From Litoreibacter ascidiaceicola (lineage in GTDB: Bacteria > Pseudomonadota > Alphaproteobacteria > Rhodobacterales > Rhodobacteraceae), in NCBI RefSeq assembly GCF_900129235.1, contig NZ_FQUV01000003.1, positions 372,001 to 436,000 of the forward strand: a stretch of DNA of 64,000 nt. Direction: 5' to 3'. Position 1 is the first letter of the stretch. Every line of letters begins with the position of its first letter. The position numbers were made by a program, and so were the translations under genes. This document shows, piece after piece, positions 44,394-52,830 of this stretch. The notes beneath the pieces were generated by a model. The model ran no database searches, was not told the origin of the DNA, and saw nothing but the letters and a program-made list of their open reading frames with translations.

Positions 44394-45224
44394 ATGCGGT
44401 ACGTTGTTGCTTTTCTCTTTGCGATTTGGAGCAATGCTGCTGCGGCGGACTACCTAATGGGTGGCTATGACCAAGCGCAGACCCGCTTCGGGCTGTTACA
44501 GGTGGTGGGGCCTCGGGGTTTTCAGCGGGTGCTATTCAACGGCTCTGATCTTGGGATCGAGAACCACTCCTTTTCCATTGATGGTGTCTGGGCGGTGCAA
44601 GGCGGCGGACAGGACTGGGCCGTGTTGTCGTCCATACATGGTGGCAATATGTGCGGCGGCGGTGCGCAGGTCGCGATTATGCTGACGGCAGGTGCAGCGG
44701 TGCGCACGGATGAGTTCGGGGTTTGCCGTGGCAGGCCAATTGACGTTCGGGTGACGCCTGACGCGTTGGAGCTTGATATCTCCGACCCCGCGCCACGGGT
44801 GGCGTATCAAACCTTTCGCTTTGACGGGGCGCAGCTGAGCCAAGTGGCGGTGGCAGAGGCGACCGCGCCCGCGGCTGGAGCGGGACAGGCCGTGACGCGC
44901 TGGCTGGGCCAGCATCCACAACACCTGACGCAAGACCCGAGCGAGCAGACGCGGTTTGCTCGTGTGTTAACGCCACAAAATATGGACGAGCTGAACCGCA
45001 GGATGTCCGGTCCGGGTGACACGAAGCAGGAGGGCGGCTGGGTCGTTGGCCGCGCCTGCCAGGCACATATGTGCAATAGCGCAGCAGCGGCTTGGGCGTT
45101 GCGGATCAGTGACGGTGCCCCATTTGCGATCTTTTATGATCGTGGCGGGCCTATTGTCTTTGCGGGTGACCAGCAATTTGCAGACCCCGTTATCGCGTCG
45201 CTATTGAGATGGAGAATGCCATGA
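44394..45224 (+). CDS. Secreted protein of unknown function downstream of ruvB
   Basis: 276 residues; I do not recognise the family. A signal peptide (MRYVVAFLFAIWSNAAAA) is followed by DYLMGGYDQAQTRFGLLQ and a beta-rich domain with SIHGGNMCGGGAQVAIMLTAGA. Four cysteines are seen (in NMCGGG, GVCRG, RACQA and HMCNS), compatible with disulfides in the periplasm. The C-terminal FAIFYDRGGPIVFAGDQQF segment is well ordered. It starts 4 nt after ruvB and overlaps the next gene by 4 nt, so it is in the same transcript as ruvCAB and perhaps the tol genes. Confidence 0.78.
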   Translation: MRYVVAFLFAIWSNAAAADYLMGGYDQAQTRFGLLQVVGPRGFQRVLFNGSDLGIENHSFSIDGVWAVQGGGQDWAVLSSIHGGNMCGGGAQVAIMLTAGAAVRTDEFGVCRGRPIDVRVTPDALELDISDPAPRVAYQTFRFDGAQLSQVAVAEATAPAAGAGQAVTRWLGQHPQHLTQDPSEQTRFARVLTPQNMDELNRRMSGPGDTKQEGGWVVGRACQAHMCNSAAAAWALRISDGAPFAIFYDRGGPIVFAGDQQFADPVIASLLRWRMP

Positions 45225-45883
45225 TGCACGAGACCTCGCCCGAGGTGGTGACCAAGCTGTTCACCCGCGCGGACGGAACCTACCAGTTTGCCCGTTGGGG
45301 GCGGCCCGTTGCACCCGTCGCCTTCGGAGTAGAGGACAGCGCGGTGTCTATCTTGAAGGGTGCCATCGAGGCCGTGTGCCGATTGGCCAAACACGAGATG
45401 GCGGAGACGGATCCTGAACTGGGCTCCAACTTCATGGTGTTTTTCGTGCGCGACTGGCAGGAGCTGGCAGATACCCCCAATCTGGACCGCCTGATCCCTG
45501 AGTTGGGGCCGTTGGTGGGCCGGTTGAAGAGCGCGGACGCCAATCAGTACCGGCTGTTCCGCTTTGACGAGGCCGGAGGGATCAAAGCCTGCTTTGTATT
45601 TCTGCGAATGGATGCGGCATTGTCGGAGCTGCCAGCGGATACCTTATGTTTGGGCCAAGCTGTGCAGTCGATTCTGCTGTGGTCGGACGCGGCTTTTGCC
45701 ACAAGTTCGCCCTTGGCACTGACAGGCGACAATGTGGCGATCCTGAAACCGGACGTCGCGAATGTGATCCGTGCCGCCTACGATCCGGTGATGCCTGTGG
45801 CGGCAGATGATGCATCCCACGCGCTGCGGATGGCCGCGCGCGTCGGGGCGTTGCTTGCGGCGGGGGCATCTGATGCCACATAG
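45221..45883 (+). CDS. Conserved protein of unknown function before ybgC
   Basis: 220 residues; I do not recognise the family. There is no signal peptide or membrane helix, so it is probably cytoplasmic. A helical region (VSILKGAIEAVCRLAKHEMAET) is followed by FMVFFVRDWQELADTPNLDRLIPELG and CFVFLRMD. The start at 45221 follows GGAGAATGCC; an in-frame ATG at 45209 is alternative. It overlaps both neighbours, linking the ruvB-side genes to ybgC. Confidence 0.75.
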   Translation: MMHETSPEVVTKLFTRADGTYQFARWGRPVAPVAFGVEDSAVSILKGAIEAVCRLAKHEMAETDPELGSNFMVFFVRDWQELADTPNLDRLIPELGPLVGRLKSADANQYRLFRFDEAGGIKACFVFLRMDAALSELPADTLCLGQAVQSILLWSDAAFATSSPLALTGDNVAILKPDVANVIRAAYDPVMPVAADDASHALRMAARVGALLAAGASDAT

Positions 45884-46265
45884 CTTTTCACTGCGTGTGT
45901 ATTACGAGGACACCGACCTTGCGGGCATCGTCTATTACGCCAACTACCTGAAGTTCATTGAGCGCGCCCGCAGCGAATGGGTGCGCGGGATCGGCGTGGA
46001 TCAGGTGGCGCTGAAAGCGGAGCAGGGGATTGTTTTCGCCGTGCGGCGGGTCGAGGCGGACTACCTGTCCCCTGCGAAATTTGACGACGTCTTGAGCGTG
46101 ACAACGGACGTGCAGGACATAACGGCCGCGCGGATCACGCTCACGCAAGATGTCAGCCGTGGTGACGAGACGCTGTTCAAATCGGTGGTAACGCTTGTTT
46201 GCTTGGGCGCAGATGGCCGCCCGCACCGCCTTCCGGCGGATATTCGCCAATTGATGCAACGGTAA
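45873..46265 (+). CDS. ybgC: Tol-Pal-associated acyl-CoA thioesterase YbgC
   Basis: 130-residue hot-dog thioesterase. The 4-hydroxybenzoyl-CoA thioesterase-type motif YYEDTDLAGIVYYANYLKFIERARSEWVR carries the catalytic Asp (residue 15). YbgC acts on acyl-CoA or acyl-ACP at the membrane and is genetically tied to tol-pal, perhaps in phospholipid homeostasis. It overlaps the preceding gene by 11 nt and is followed by 111 nt before tolQ. Confidence 0.94.
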   Translation: MPHSFSLRVYYEDTDLAGIVYYANYLKFIERARSEWVRGIGVDQVALKAEQGIVFAVRRVEADYLSPAKFDDVLSVTTDVQDITAARITLTQDVSRGDETLFKSVVTLVCLGADGRPHRLPADIRQLMQR

Positions 46266-46376
46266 CGGGAATTTTTATGCCCTTGTTGCGTGGAATGTAG
46301 CAATGCGGTTCCGTTGCGGCTATTCTACAGCCAATCAAGCCGCACAAAGCGGTAATAAACAAGGCGAGCGGGTTTT

Positions 46377-47072
46377 ATGGAAGCTGAGGCAATCGGCCTA
46401 GCCAGCGACGTGGACTTTTCAGTCACGGCGCTTTTCTGGCGGGCAACACCAACTGTTAAAATAGTCATGCTGATGCTGATCGGGGCCTCGTTCTGGGGCT
46501 GGGCGATCATCGTTCAGAAGTTTATCAACTACCGCGCGGCACGCCGCGAGGCAGAGGAATTCGACCGCCTGTTCTGGTCGGGCGAACCGTTGGACGAGCT
46601 GTTCGACAAGGTGGGTGCTGATCCCGACGGGGCGGCGCAGAAGATTTTTGCCGCAGGCATGAGCGAATGGCGACGCTCGCACCGCGACGACGGCCAGCTG
46701 ATCGCGGGGGCCACCGCGCGGATTGACCGCTCGATGGATGTTGCGATTTCCAAGCAGGAAGAAAAACTGAACTACGGTTTGGGCTTCTTGGCGACTACGG
46801 GTGCGACAGCCCCGTTCATCGGACTGTTCGGCACGGTTTGGGGCATCAAACACGCGTTCGAGCAAATTGCGATCTCGCAAAGCACCAACTTGGCGGTTGT
46901 GGCCCCTGGTATCGCAGAAGCGCTGGTCGCCACGGCACTGGGTCTGGTCGCGGCTATTCCGGCAGTTATTTTCTACAACAAGCTCAGCGCCGACTCGGAC
47001 CGCATCATGTCGGGCTACGAGGCATTTGCCGACGAGTTTACCACCATCCTGTCACGTCAACTGGACGCTTGA
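46377..47072 (+). CDS. tolQ: Tol-Pal system protein TolQ
   Basis: 231-residue inner-membrane protein of the MotA/TolQ/ExbB family, forming the proton channel with TolR that drives TolA. Helix 1 is at about 23-45 (VKIVMLMLIGASFWGWAIIV); helices 2 and 3 are GFLATTGATAPFIGLFGTVWGI and NLAVVAPGIAEALVATALGLVAAIP. The ATG at 46377 follows GCGAGCGGGTTTT, a poor ribosome site. tolR starts 4 nt after the stop. Confidence 0.95.
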   Translation: MEAEAIGLASDVDFSVTALFWRATPTVKIVMLMLIGASFWGWAIIVQKFINYRAARREAEEFDRLFWSGEPLDELFDKVGADPDGAAQKIFAAGMSEWRRSHRDDGQLIAGATARIDRSMDVAISKQEEKLNYGLGFLATTGATAPFIGLFGTVWGIKHAFEQIAISQSTNLAVVAPGIAEALVATALGLVAAIPAVIFYNKLSADSDRIMSGYEAFADEFTTILSRQLDA

Positions 47073-47075
47073 ACC

Positions 47076-47552
47076 ATGGTTGGAAGCGTTCAACAAGGCG
47101 CGTCTTCGGGCGGGCGTCGGGGCAAGCGGCGTAAGGGCGGCTCCAAGCCTATGTCAGAGATCAACGTCACGCCCTTCGTCGATGTGATGCTGGTGTTGCT
47201 GATCATCTTCATGGTGGCGGCCCCGTTGTTGACCGTAGGCGTGCCGGTGGAGTTGCCGAAGACCGCAGCTTCAGCCCTGCCGACGGAGCAGGAGGAACCG
47301 CTGACCATTACCGTCGAGGCGGACGGGCAGTTGTCGATCCAGAATACACCGATCGAGGATGACGCGTTGATTGGCCGCCTGCGCGCGATTGCTGCCGAGC
47401 GGAATGACGACAAGGTTTTCCTGCGGGCCGATGGCTCGATCCCTTACGAGCGGGTCGTGCAGGTGATGGGGGCGCTCAACAAGGGTGGCTTTTCCAACAT
47501 TGGTTTGGTGACAGATACCGGCGGCCCCTCTCTTGACGGGCAGGGCGGGTAG
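47076..47552 (+). CDS. tolR: Tol-Pal system protein TolR
   Basis: 158-residue ExbD/TolR protein. A basic N-terminus (GGRRGKRRKGGSKP) is followed by SEINVTPFVDVMLVLLIIFMVA, where the helix Asp (near residue 36) is the proton-carrying residue. The periplasmic part includes EEPLTITVEADGQLSIQNTPI. It lies between tolQ and tolA with gaps of 3 and 6 nt. Confidence 0.95.
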   Translation: MVGSVQQGASSGGRRGKRRKGGSKPMSEINVTPFVDVMLVLLIIFMVAAPLLTVGVPVELPKTAASALPTEQEEPLTITVEADGQLSIQNTPIEDDALIGRLRAIAAERNDDKVFLRADGSIPYERVVQVMGALNKGGFSNIGLVTDTGGPSLDGQGG

Positions 47553-47558
47553 GCGCGC

Positions 47559-48698
47559 ATGCGCATGTCCCCAAATACCGGCACATATGTTTCCGGCGCA
47601 GGCCATGCGGCCTTCATCCTCTACCTGATCGTAGGGGGGCTTTTCGTTGCGCGGGACACGGATTTCGAAGTGAAGGTCAGCAACGTCTCGATTATCTCGG
47701 GCGAAGAATTTGCGTCCATGCAGGCCCAATCCCCGGGTGAAGGGGAATTGCCGCCCGCGCCGGAAGTGCCTGCTGACGTCGACCAACCGGCCCCCGCCGT
47801 GGAGCCGGAGACACCAAGCGCGCCGCCGCCGACCCCGCGTCCGGTCGAAGAGGTCGCACCTGAGCCCGAGCCTGTGATCCCCGAACCTGCGGAACCTGTC
47901 GAGGCACCCGTGGTTCCAGAGCAACCAGAAGCGCCCGATGTGGATGGCGATCCGGGGGCGACCTTGATCGTGCCTGATGCCGTGCCTGTTCCGCGCCCTG
48001 CGGAGCGGATCGCCGAGGAGGTGGTCGAGCAGCCCGATCCAGAGGTGGCCATAGGCGAAACGGACCAAGCGGCGACTGCGCCCGCGGCGGAGCCGACCCC
48101 CGTGGAAGAGGCCCAGGAAGAGACTGCCCGTGAAGAGGCCACGACCGAGATCGTGACCGAAGCGGACGAGCCGTCGACCTCTGCGCCGACCAAATCGACG
48201 CGGCCCGGCCGCAAGCCAAAGCCGCCCGCGCGCCCTGCGCCGCAAGTGGCCGAAACACCGACCGAAACCCCCAGCGAAGCACCGAGCCTTGCAGATAGCA
48301 TTGCGAACGCGGTGGCGGAGGCGAACACGTCGACCGCCGTGGCGGACAACGCCAATCCCGGTGGCGGCACGTCGTCTCCGATCACGCGGTCTGAAAAAGG
48401 CACCTTCATACTGGGTATTCAGAAATGCTGGAATGTCGGCGCGTTGGGCACGGATGCCTTGGCGGTTTCCGTGGTTGTCGGCTTTCAGATGGAGCAAAAT
48501 GCAAAACCGATTGTGGGCTCGATCCGGATGATCTCGTCCACGGGTGGCAGCGGTGTCGCGGTGGAGAAAGCCTATGAGGCCGCTCGCCGTGCAATTATCC
48601 GTTGCGGGGCAAGCGGGTACAACCTTCCCCTCGACAAATATGACCAATGGCGTGAAGTGGAAGTAAGCTTCAACGCGACGAAGAAAGAAATCAGATGA
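47559..48698 (+). CDS. tolA: Tol-Pal system protein TolA
   Basis: 379-residue TolA that spans the periplasm between TolQR and Pal/TolB. One N-terminal helix (about 14-33, GHAAFILYLIVGGLFVA) precedes a long Pro/Glu/Ala-rich region (about 60-240), which replaces the helical domain II of enterobacteria, and a C-terminal domain from about 285 (GTFILGIQKCWNVGALG). The low-complexity middle generates a very long antisense open frame that is not a gene. It overlaps nothing and precedes tolB by 84 nt. Confidence 0.92.
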   Translation: MRMSPNTGTYVSGAGHAAFILYLIVGGLFVARDTDFEVKVSNVSIISGEEFASMQAQSPGEGELPPAPEVPADVDQPAPAVEPETPSAPPPTPRPVEEVAPEPEPVIPEPAEPVEAPVVPEQPEAPDVDGDPGATLIVPDAVPVPRPAERIAEEVVEQPDPEVAIGETDQAATAPAAEPTPVEEAQEETAREEATTEIVTEADEPSTSAPTKSTRPGRKPKPPARPAPQVAETPTETPSEAPSLADSIANAVAEANTSTAVADNANPGGGTSSPITRSEKGTFILGIQKCWNVGALGTDALAVSVVVGFQMEQNAKPIVGSIRMISSTGGSGVAVEKAYEAARRAIIRCGASGYNLPLDKYDQWREVEVSFNATKKEIR

Positions 48699-48782
48699 CC
48701 AAAATGGCGCAAATACGCCGAAGTGCAACCACGCAGGGCGAGAACGCCTTGCAATGTACCGTCTGCGTGAAAGGATAAGACC

Positions 48783-50090
48783 ATGATGAAGATGCTTCTC
48801 ACCTGTCTTGCGTTTGTGATGGCGGTCGCTGCCGCGCAGGCCGAACCTTTGCGCATCGAGTTGGACAGCCCCAATATCGAGCCGCTGCCATTTGCAGCGC
48901 CTGCTTTCATCGCTGAGTCTGCGGGTGCGGACCAATATGCCCGCGATCTGGCGGCGGTTGTGTCGTCGGACTTGCAAGGCTCCGGCCTGTTCCGCGCGAT
49001 CAGCCAAGATGCGTTCATCAGCCAGATCACCAGCTTTGACAGCCCTGTCCAATACGCGGACTGGAAGGCGATCAACGCACAAGCGCTGATCACCGGAGCT
49101 GTGACGACAACGGGCGACGGGCAGATCGTCGTGAAGTTCCGTCTGTTTGACGTGTTCTCCGAGGACCAGATGGGTGAGGGGCTGCAATTTGTCGGCTCAA
49201 CCAATGGATGGCGTCGCATGGCGCATAAGGTGGCGGACGCTGTGTATTCGCGGATCACCGGCGAGGGCGGCTATTTTGATAGCCGCGTCGTGTACGTGTC
49301 TGAAACCGGTCCGAAAAATGCTCGCCTGAAACGCCTTGGCATCATGGACTATGACGGGGCCAACCAGCAATTCCTGACCGATGCACAGGCGATTGTTTTG
49401 GCACCGCGTTTCTCACCCAATGGCGACCGCGTGATTTATACCTCCTACGAGAGCGGGTTCCCGAAGATTTATGTGTTGGACGTGGCTTCGGTCGGGCGTC
49501 GTGTGCTGCAAGACCAGCCAGGCACGATGAGCTTTGCGCCGCGTTTCGCGCCGAATGGGCAGGATGTCGTGTTCTCGCTGACCACAGGGTCCAACACGGA
49601 TATTTACAAGCTGAATCTGGATAGCGGGCAGCGCACGCAGCTGACCTCCAGTCCCGCGATCGAGACCGCACCCAGCTATTCGCCAGACGGCACGCAGATC
49701 GTGTTCGAGAGTGACCGCTCCGGCACCCAGCAGCTTTATGTGATGAACGCCGGTGGTGGCGAGGCGACACGGATTTCCTTCGGGCAGGGCCGTTATGGCA
49801 CGCCCGTATGGTCACCGCGTGGTGACCTGATCGCCTTCACCAAGCAAAACCGTGGCCGTTTCCACATCGGTGTGATGCGCACCGACGGGTCGGGTGAGCG
49901 GCTGCTGACGGCCTCGTTCCTGGATGAAGGCCCGACATGGTCGCCGAATGGCCGTGTGATCATGTTCACCCGTGAAACGGCGGGCTCTGGCGGGTCGTCA
50001 ACGCTGTATTCGGTGGATATTTCGGGGCGCAACCTGAAGGCCGTACAAGCGCAGGCTTCGGACCCAAGTTGGTCACCGCTGCTGAAATAA
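48783..50090 (+). CDS. tolB: Tol-Pal system beta-propeller protein TolB
   Basis: 435-residue periplasmic protein with a signal peptide ([20 protein letters not shown]), an N-terminal alpha/beta domain and a beta-propeller of repeats such as [53 protein letters not shown] and [14 protein letters not shown]. TolB binds Pal and TolA. The 5' gap from tolA holds no obvious promoter. Confidence 0.97.
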   Translation: MMKMLLTCLAFVMAVAAAQAEPLRIELDSPNIEPLPFAAPAFIAESAGADQYARDLAAVVSSDLQGSGLFRAISQDAFISQITSFDSPVQYADWKAINAQALITGAVTTTGDGQIVVKFRLFDVFSEDQMGEGLQFVGSTNGWRRMAHKVADAVYSRITGEGGYFDSRVVYVSETGPKNARLKRLGIMDYDGANQQFLTDAQAIVLAPRFSPNGDRVIYTSYESGFPKIYVLDVASVGRRVLQDQPGTMSFAPRFAPNGQDVVFSLTTGSNTDIYKLNLDSGQRTQLTSSPAIETAPSYSPDGTQIVFESDRSGTQQLYVMNAGGGEATRISFGQGRYGTPVWSPRGDLIAFTKQNRGRFHIGVMRTDGSGERLLTASFLDEGPTWSPNGRVIMFTRETAGSGGSSTLYSVDISGRNLKAVQAQASDPSWSPLLK

Positions 50091-50147
50091 ACCGTGAGAT
50101 TCCCTTTGCGCCGCGCACATGCTAAGTTCGGCGCAATCGAGCTAACA

Positions 50148-50153
50148 TATAAT
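50148..50153 (+). promoter_or_regulatory. Candidate -10 box upstream of pal
   Basis: TATAAT, a perfect housekeeping -10, lies 21 nt before the pal start. No good -35 is seen at the right distance, so an extra pal promoter is only possible. Confidence 0.35.
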
Positions 50154-50174
50154 GACCGATAAGGATCAAACCCC

Positions 50175-50693
50175 ATGAAGACGTTTACCAAGGTTGTAGT
50201 GCTAACCACCACGCTGGCGCTGGCCGCTTGTGCCAAAAGCCCGTTTGACCGCAGCGGCAATGGTGCCGGTGCAGGCGCTGGCGGTCTAGATAACGGCGGA
50301 ATTTCCAGCTCCGCTTTGGACGCAAATAGCCCGGCCTATTTCAACCAGACCATCGGTGACAAAGTGTTGTTTGCCGTGGACCAGTCCACAATCAACGACA
50401 CCGCCCGCACCACGTTGAGCCAACAGGCCAACTGGCTGAACAACAACACGACCTATACCGCGATCATTGAAGGCCACGCCGACGAGCAGGGCACGCGCGA
50501 GTATAACCTTGCGCTGGGCGCTCGCCGTGCCGCCGCCGCCCGTGACTACCTTGTGGCGAACGGCGTTGCGGACAACCGCCTGCGCACGGTGACCTTCGGC
50601 AAGGAGCGCCCGCTTGCGGTCTGTTCAACAGAAGAATGCTATGCGAAGAACCGCCGTGCGGTGACAGTGATCGCTGCTGGTGTTGGCAGCTGA
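50175..50693 (+). CDS. pal: Peptidoglycan-associated lipoprotein Pal
   Basis: 172-residue outer-membrane lipoprotein. The lipobox LAAC ends at C19, the lipidation site. The C-terminal OmpA-like domain (about 60-165) has IIEGHADEQGTREYNLALGARR, which binds peptidoglycan. A Gly-rich linker (GNGAGAGAGGLDNGG) follows the lipobox. It is followed by cpoB after 12 nt. Confidence 0.97.
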   Translation: MKTFTKVVVLTTTLALAACAKSPFDRSGNGAGAGAGGLDNGGISSSALDANSPAYFNQTIGDKVLFAVDQSTINDTARTTLSQQANWLNNNTTYTAIIEGHADEQGTREYNLALGARRAAAARDYLVANGVADNRLRTVTFGKERPLAVCSTEECYAKNRRAVTVIAAGVGS

Positions 50694-50705
50694 TAGGATA
50701 AAGTT

Positions 50706-51521
50706 ATGCGCAAGGTTCTGATGTGTTTGAGTTTCGCTCTGAGTGTGGGGCCGCTGGCCGCGCAAGATTCGAGCCTTGCGGATATTCGCGCGGAGTTGGG
50801 GCAGCTGAATGCTGCGCTGGTTCAGCTGCGCTCTGAAGTGTCGAGCGGCAACACCGGTGGTTTGACGATCACCGGTGACACATTGCAACGCATCGACATT
50901 ATCGAGGCGTCCTTGGCGAAGCTGACCTCCAAGGCCGAAGACCTTGAGAACCGGATTAATCGTGTTGTGACCGACGGCACCAACCGCGTGGGCGATCTGG
51001 AATTCCGTCTGTGCGAATTGGAAGCGGGCTGCGATCTTGGTTCGCTTGGAGAAACCCCGACTTTAGGTGGTGACACCGGCACAGCGCCTGTCGCAGTTGC
51101 GCCGACCGCCTCGCCTGACACGGGCGGTGCAGAACTGGCCATATCCGAGAAAGCCGACTTCGAGCGGGCGCAGGAGGCGCTCGCAGCCGGTGACTTTCGC
51201 GGCGCCGCGGAGCAGTTTGCGGCCTTTAATGAATCCTACCCGGGGGGGCCTCTAGCCGCCGACGCCTATTTCTTGCGTGGACAGGCGCTGGCGCAATCGG
51301 GTGACTGGAACAACGCGGCACGCTCCTATCTGGAAAGTTTCTCCGGCTCGCCTGATGCCCCGCGCGCGCCAGAGGCGTTGTTCCGTTTGGGACTTGCCTT
51401 ATACGAGCTGGGCCAAGCGGAAGAGGCCTGCCTGATGTTGCAAGAAGTTGGCGTGCGCTATCCGGGATCGGATCAGGTGCTTCCTGCGAACTCGTCGATG
51501 CGCAATCTTGGCTGCCAGTGA
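50706..51521 (+). CDS. cpoB: Tol-Pal system protein YbgF / CpoB
   Basis: 271-residue periplasmic protein. After a signal peptide (MRKVLMCLSFALSVGPLAAQ) a coiled-coil region (about 25-95, LADIRAELGQLNAALVQLRSEV...) trimerises the protein, then TPR-like repeats follow (about 150-265, FERAQEALAAGDFRGAAEQFAAF). CpoB couples the Tol machine to peptidoglycan synthesis at division. It overlaps tilS by 4 nt. Confidence 0.95.
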   Translation: MRKVLMCLSFALSVGPLAAQDSSLADIRAELGQLNAALVQLRSEVSSGNTGGLTITGDTLQRIDIIEASLAKLTSKAEDLENRINRVVTDGTNRVGDLEFRLCELEAGCDLGSLGETPTLGGDTGTAPVAVAPTASPDTGGAELAISEKADFERAQEALAAGDFRGAAEQFAAFNESYPGGPLAADAYFLRGQALAQSGDWNNAARSYLESFSGSPDAPRAPEALFRLGLALYELGQAEEACLMLQEVGVRYPGSDQVLPANSSMRNLGCQ

Positions 51522-52741
51522 CCGCCGCAGCGCTTCCTGAAAACTTCCTTACCTCATTAAAACCGGACAGCGTTCTGGGCGTTGCCGTCTCTGGCGGCGG
51601 CGACAGCATGGCGTTGCTGTATATGTTGCTGCAGGCCGGCGTGCCGGTTCGGGTCGCCACTGTGAACCACAATCTTCGCGATGAAGCCGAAGCAGAGGCG
51701 CAGGCCGTCGCCGCGTATTGCGCGATCCGTGGTGTTAGCCACGATGAGTTGCACTGGCACTGGGACGGGACCGGCAACCTGCAAGATCAGGCGCGGCGGG
51801 GTCGCTACCGGTTGCTGTCCGATTGGGCTGCCGAGGCTGGACTGGGCAGCGTGGCGCTTGGGCATACTGCCGACGACAACATCGAAACATTTCTGATGGG
51901 TCTGGCGCGAGGGGCGGGTTTGGACGGGTTGTCTGGTATGCAGCCTTCGTTTTCGCGCAAAGGCGTCGCGTTTCATCGCCCCTTGCTTCATGCCCGCCGG
52001 TCGGAATTGCGCGATATGTTGCGCGGTGCGGGGATCAACTGGTGTGATGATCCGAGCAATGACGACCCCGGCTACCAACGTATTCAGGTGCGTCAGAGCA
52101 TGAGCGCGCTGGAAGCCGCAGGTATCGCCACCGAGCAAATCGAGATGTCCCTAAGCAACCTGCAAGCGACCCGCCGCGATTTGAACGCTGAACTTGCCGC
52201 CGAGGTGGAAGGCCATGTCCGGCTGGATCGGGGCGACCTGTGTTTTGACCTTCACTGGCTGGAGGCAAAGTCACCTGAGTCGCAGCGCAGATTGCTCAAT
52301 TCGGCTTTGCAATTCGTTGCGGGACAGGATTATCCGCCGCGCGGTGCGAAAACGATGCGGGTACTGGCAGATTTGCGCCAGAAATCCGTGCTGCATGGCT
52401 GCGTGATCACGTCCAACGACGCGGAGCTTCGGGTCGGGCGGGAATTGAACGCGGTTGCGGAGCTTCGTGTACCTTCGACCGAGGTTTGGGACCAGCGATG
52501 GAGCGTGGCCGGTCCGCATAGCAAAACCACTGAAATTCGGGCTTTGGGAGAGGCAGGATTGGCTCAATGCGCGGTCAGCTGGCGCGATACCGGATTGCCT
52601 CGCGCTTCGGTGCTTGCCTCGCCATCGGTGTGGGAGGGCGACAGGTTAATGGCGGCCCCTTTGGCCGGATGGGACAACAATTGGAGCCTAACGCTGCGAC
52701 AACATGACTGTGAGTACCTAGAGTTCGTTTTATCGCATTGA
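51518..52741 (+). CDS. tilS: tRNA(Ile)-lysidine synthase
   Basis: 407-residue enzyme that attaches lysine to C34 of the CAU tRNA(Ile), so that it reads AUA codons. The PP-loop is SGGGDS at residues 25-30, and LGHTADDNIETFLMGLARGAG follows near residue 110. The C-terminal part is less conserved. The start is GTG at 51518, overlapping the cpoB stop. It is followed by ftsH after about 90 nt. Confidence 0.94.
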   Translation: MTAAALPENFLTSLKPDSVLGVAVSGGGDSMALLYMLLQAGVPVRVATVNHNLRDEAEAEAQAVAAYCAIRGVSHDELHWHWDGTGNLQDQARRGRYRLLSDWAAEAGLGSVALGHTADDNIETFLMGLARGAGLDGLSGMQPSFSRKGVAFHRPLLHARRSELRDMLRGAGINWCDDPSNDDPGYQRIQVRQSMSALEAAGIATEQIEMSLSNLQATRRDLNAELAAEVEGHVRLDRGDLCFDLHWLEAKSPESQRRLLNSALQFVAGQDYPPRGAKTMRVLADLRQKSVLHGCVITSNDAELRVGRELNAVAELRVPSTEVWDQRWSVAGPHSKTTEIRALGEAGLAQCAVSWRDTGLPRASVLASPSVWEGDRLMAAPLAGWDNNWSLTLRQHDCEYLEFVLSH

Positions 52742-52765
52742 ACATGCGCCACTTATCCCTATTTT
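52738..52765 (+). promoter_or_regulatory. Candidate ftsH promoter
   Basis: TTGAAC at 52738-52743 and TATTTT at 52760-52765 are 16 nt apart and overlap the end of tilS. The CCCTATTT around the -10 also resembles heat-shock promoters, as expected for ftsH. Leader about 65 nt. Confidence 0.45.
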
Positions 52766-52830
52766 AACACCAACGGCTGTAAGTGGCGTAAGTGTCTGCG
52801 TCAAAGCCGAGCTGATTTAGGAGAACTCTC

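Noticed and set aside
43193-44434. A 413-codon open frame antisense to ruvB
   Set aside because: Its translation is Arg/Gln/His-rich without domains, as expected for a shadow of a GC-rich gene.
47271-49187. A 638-codon leftward open frame across tolR-tolA-tolB
   Set aside because: It is produced by the GC-rich, Pro/Glu-rich coding bias of tolA; it crosses three certain genes and has no family character.
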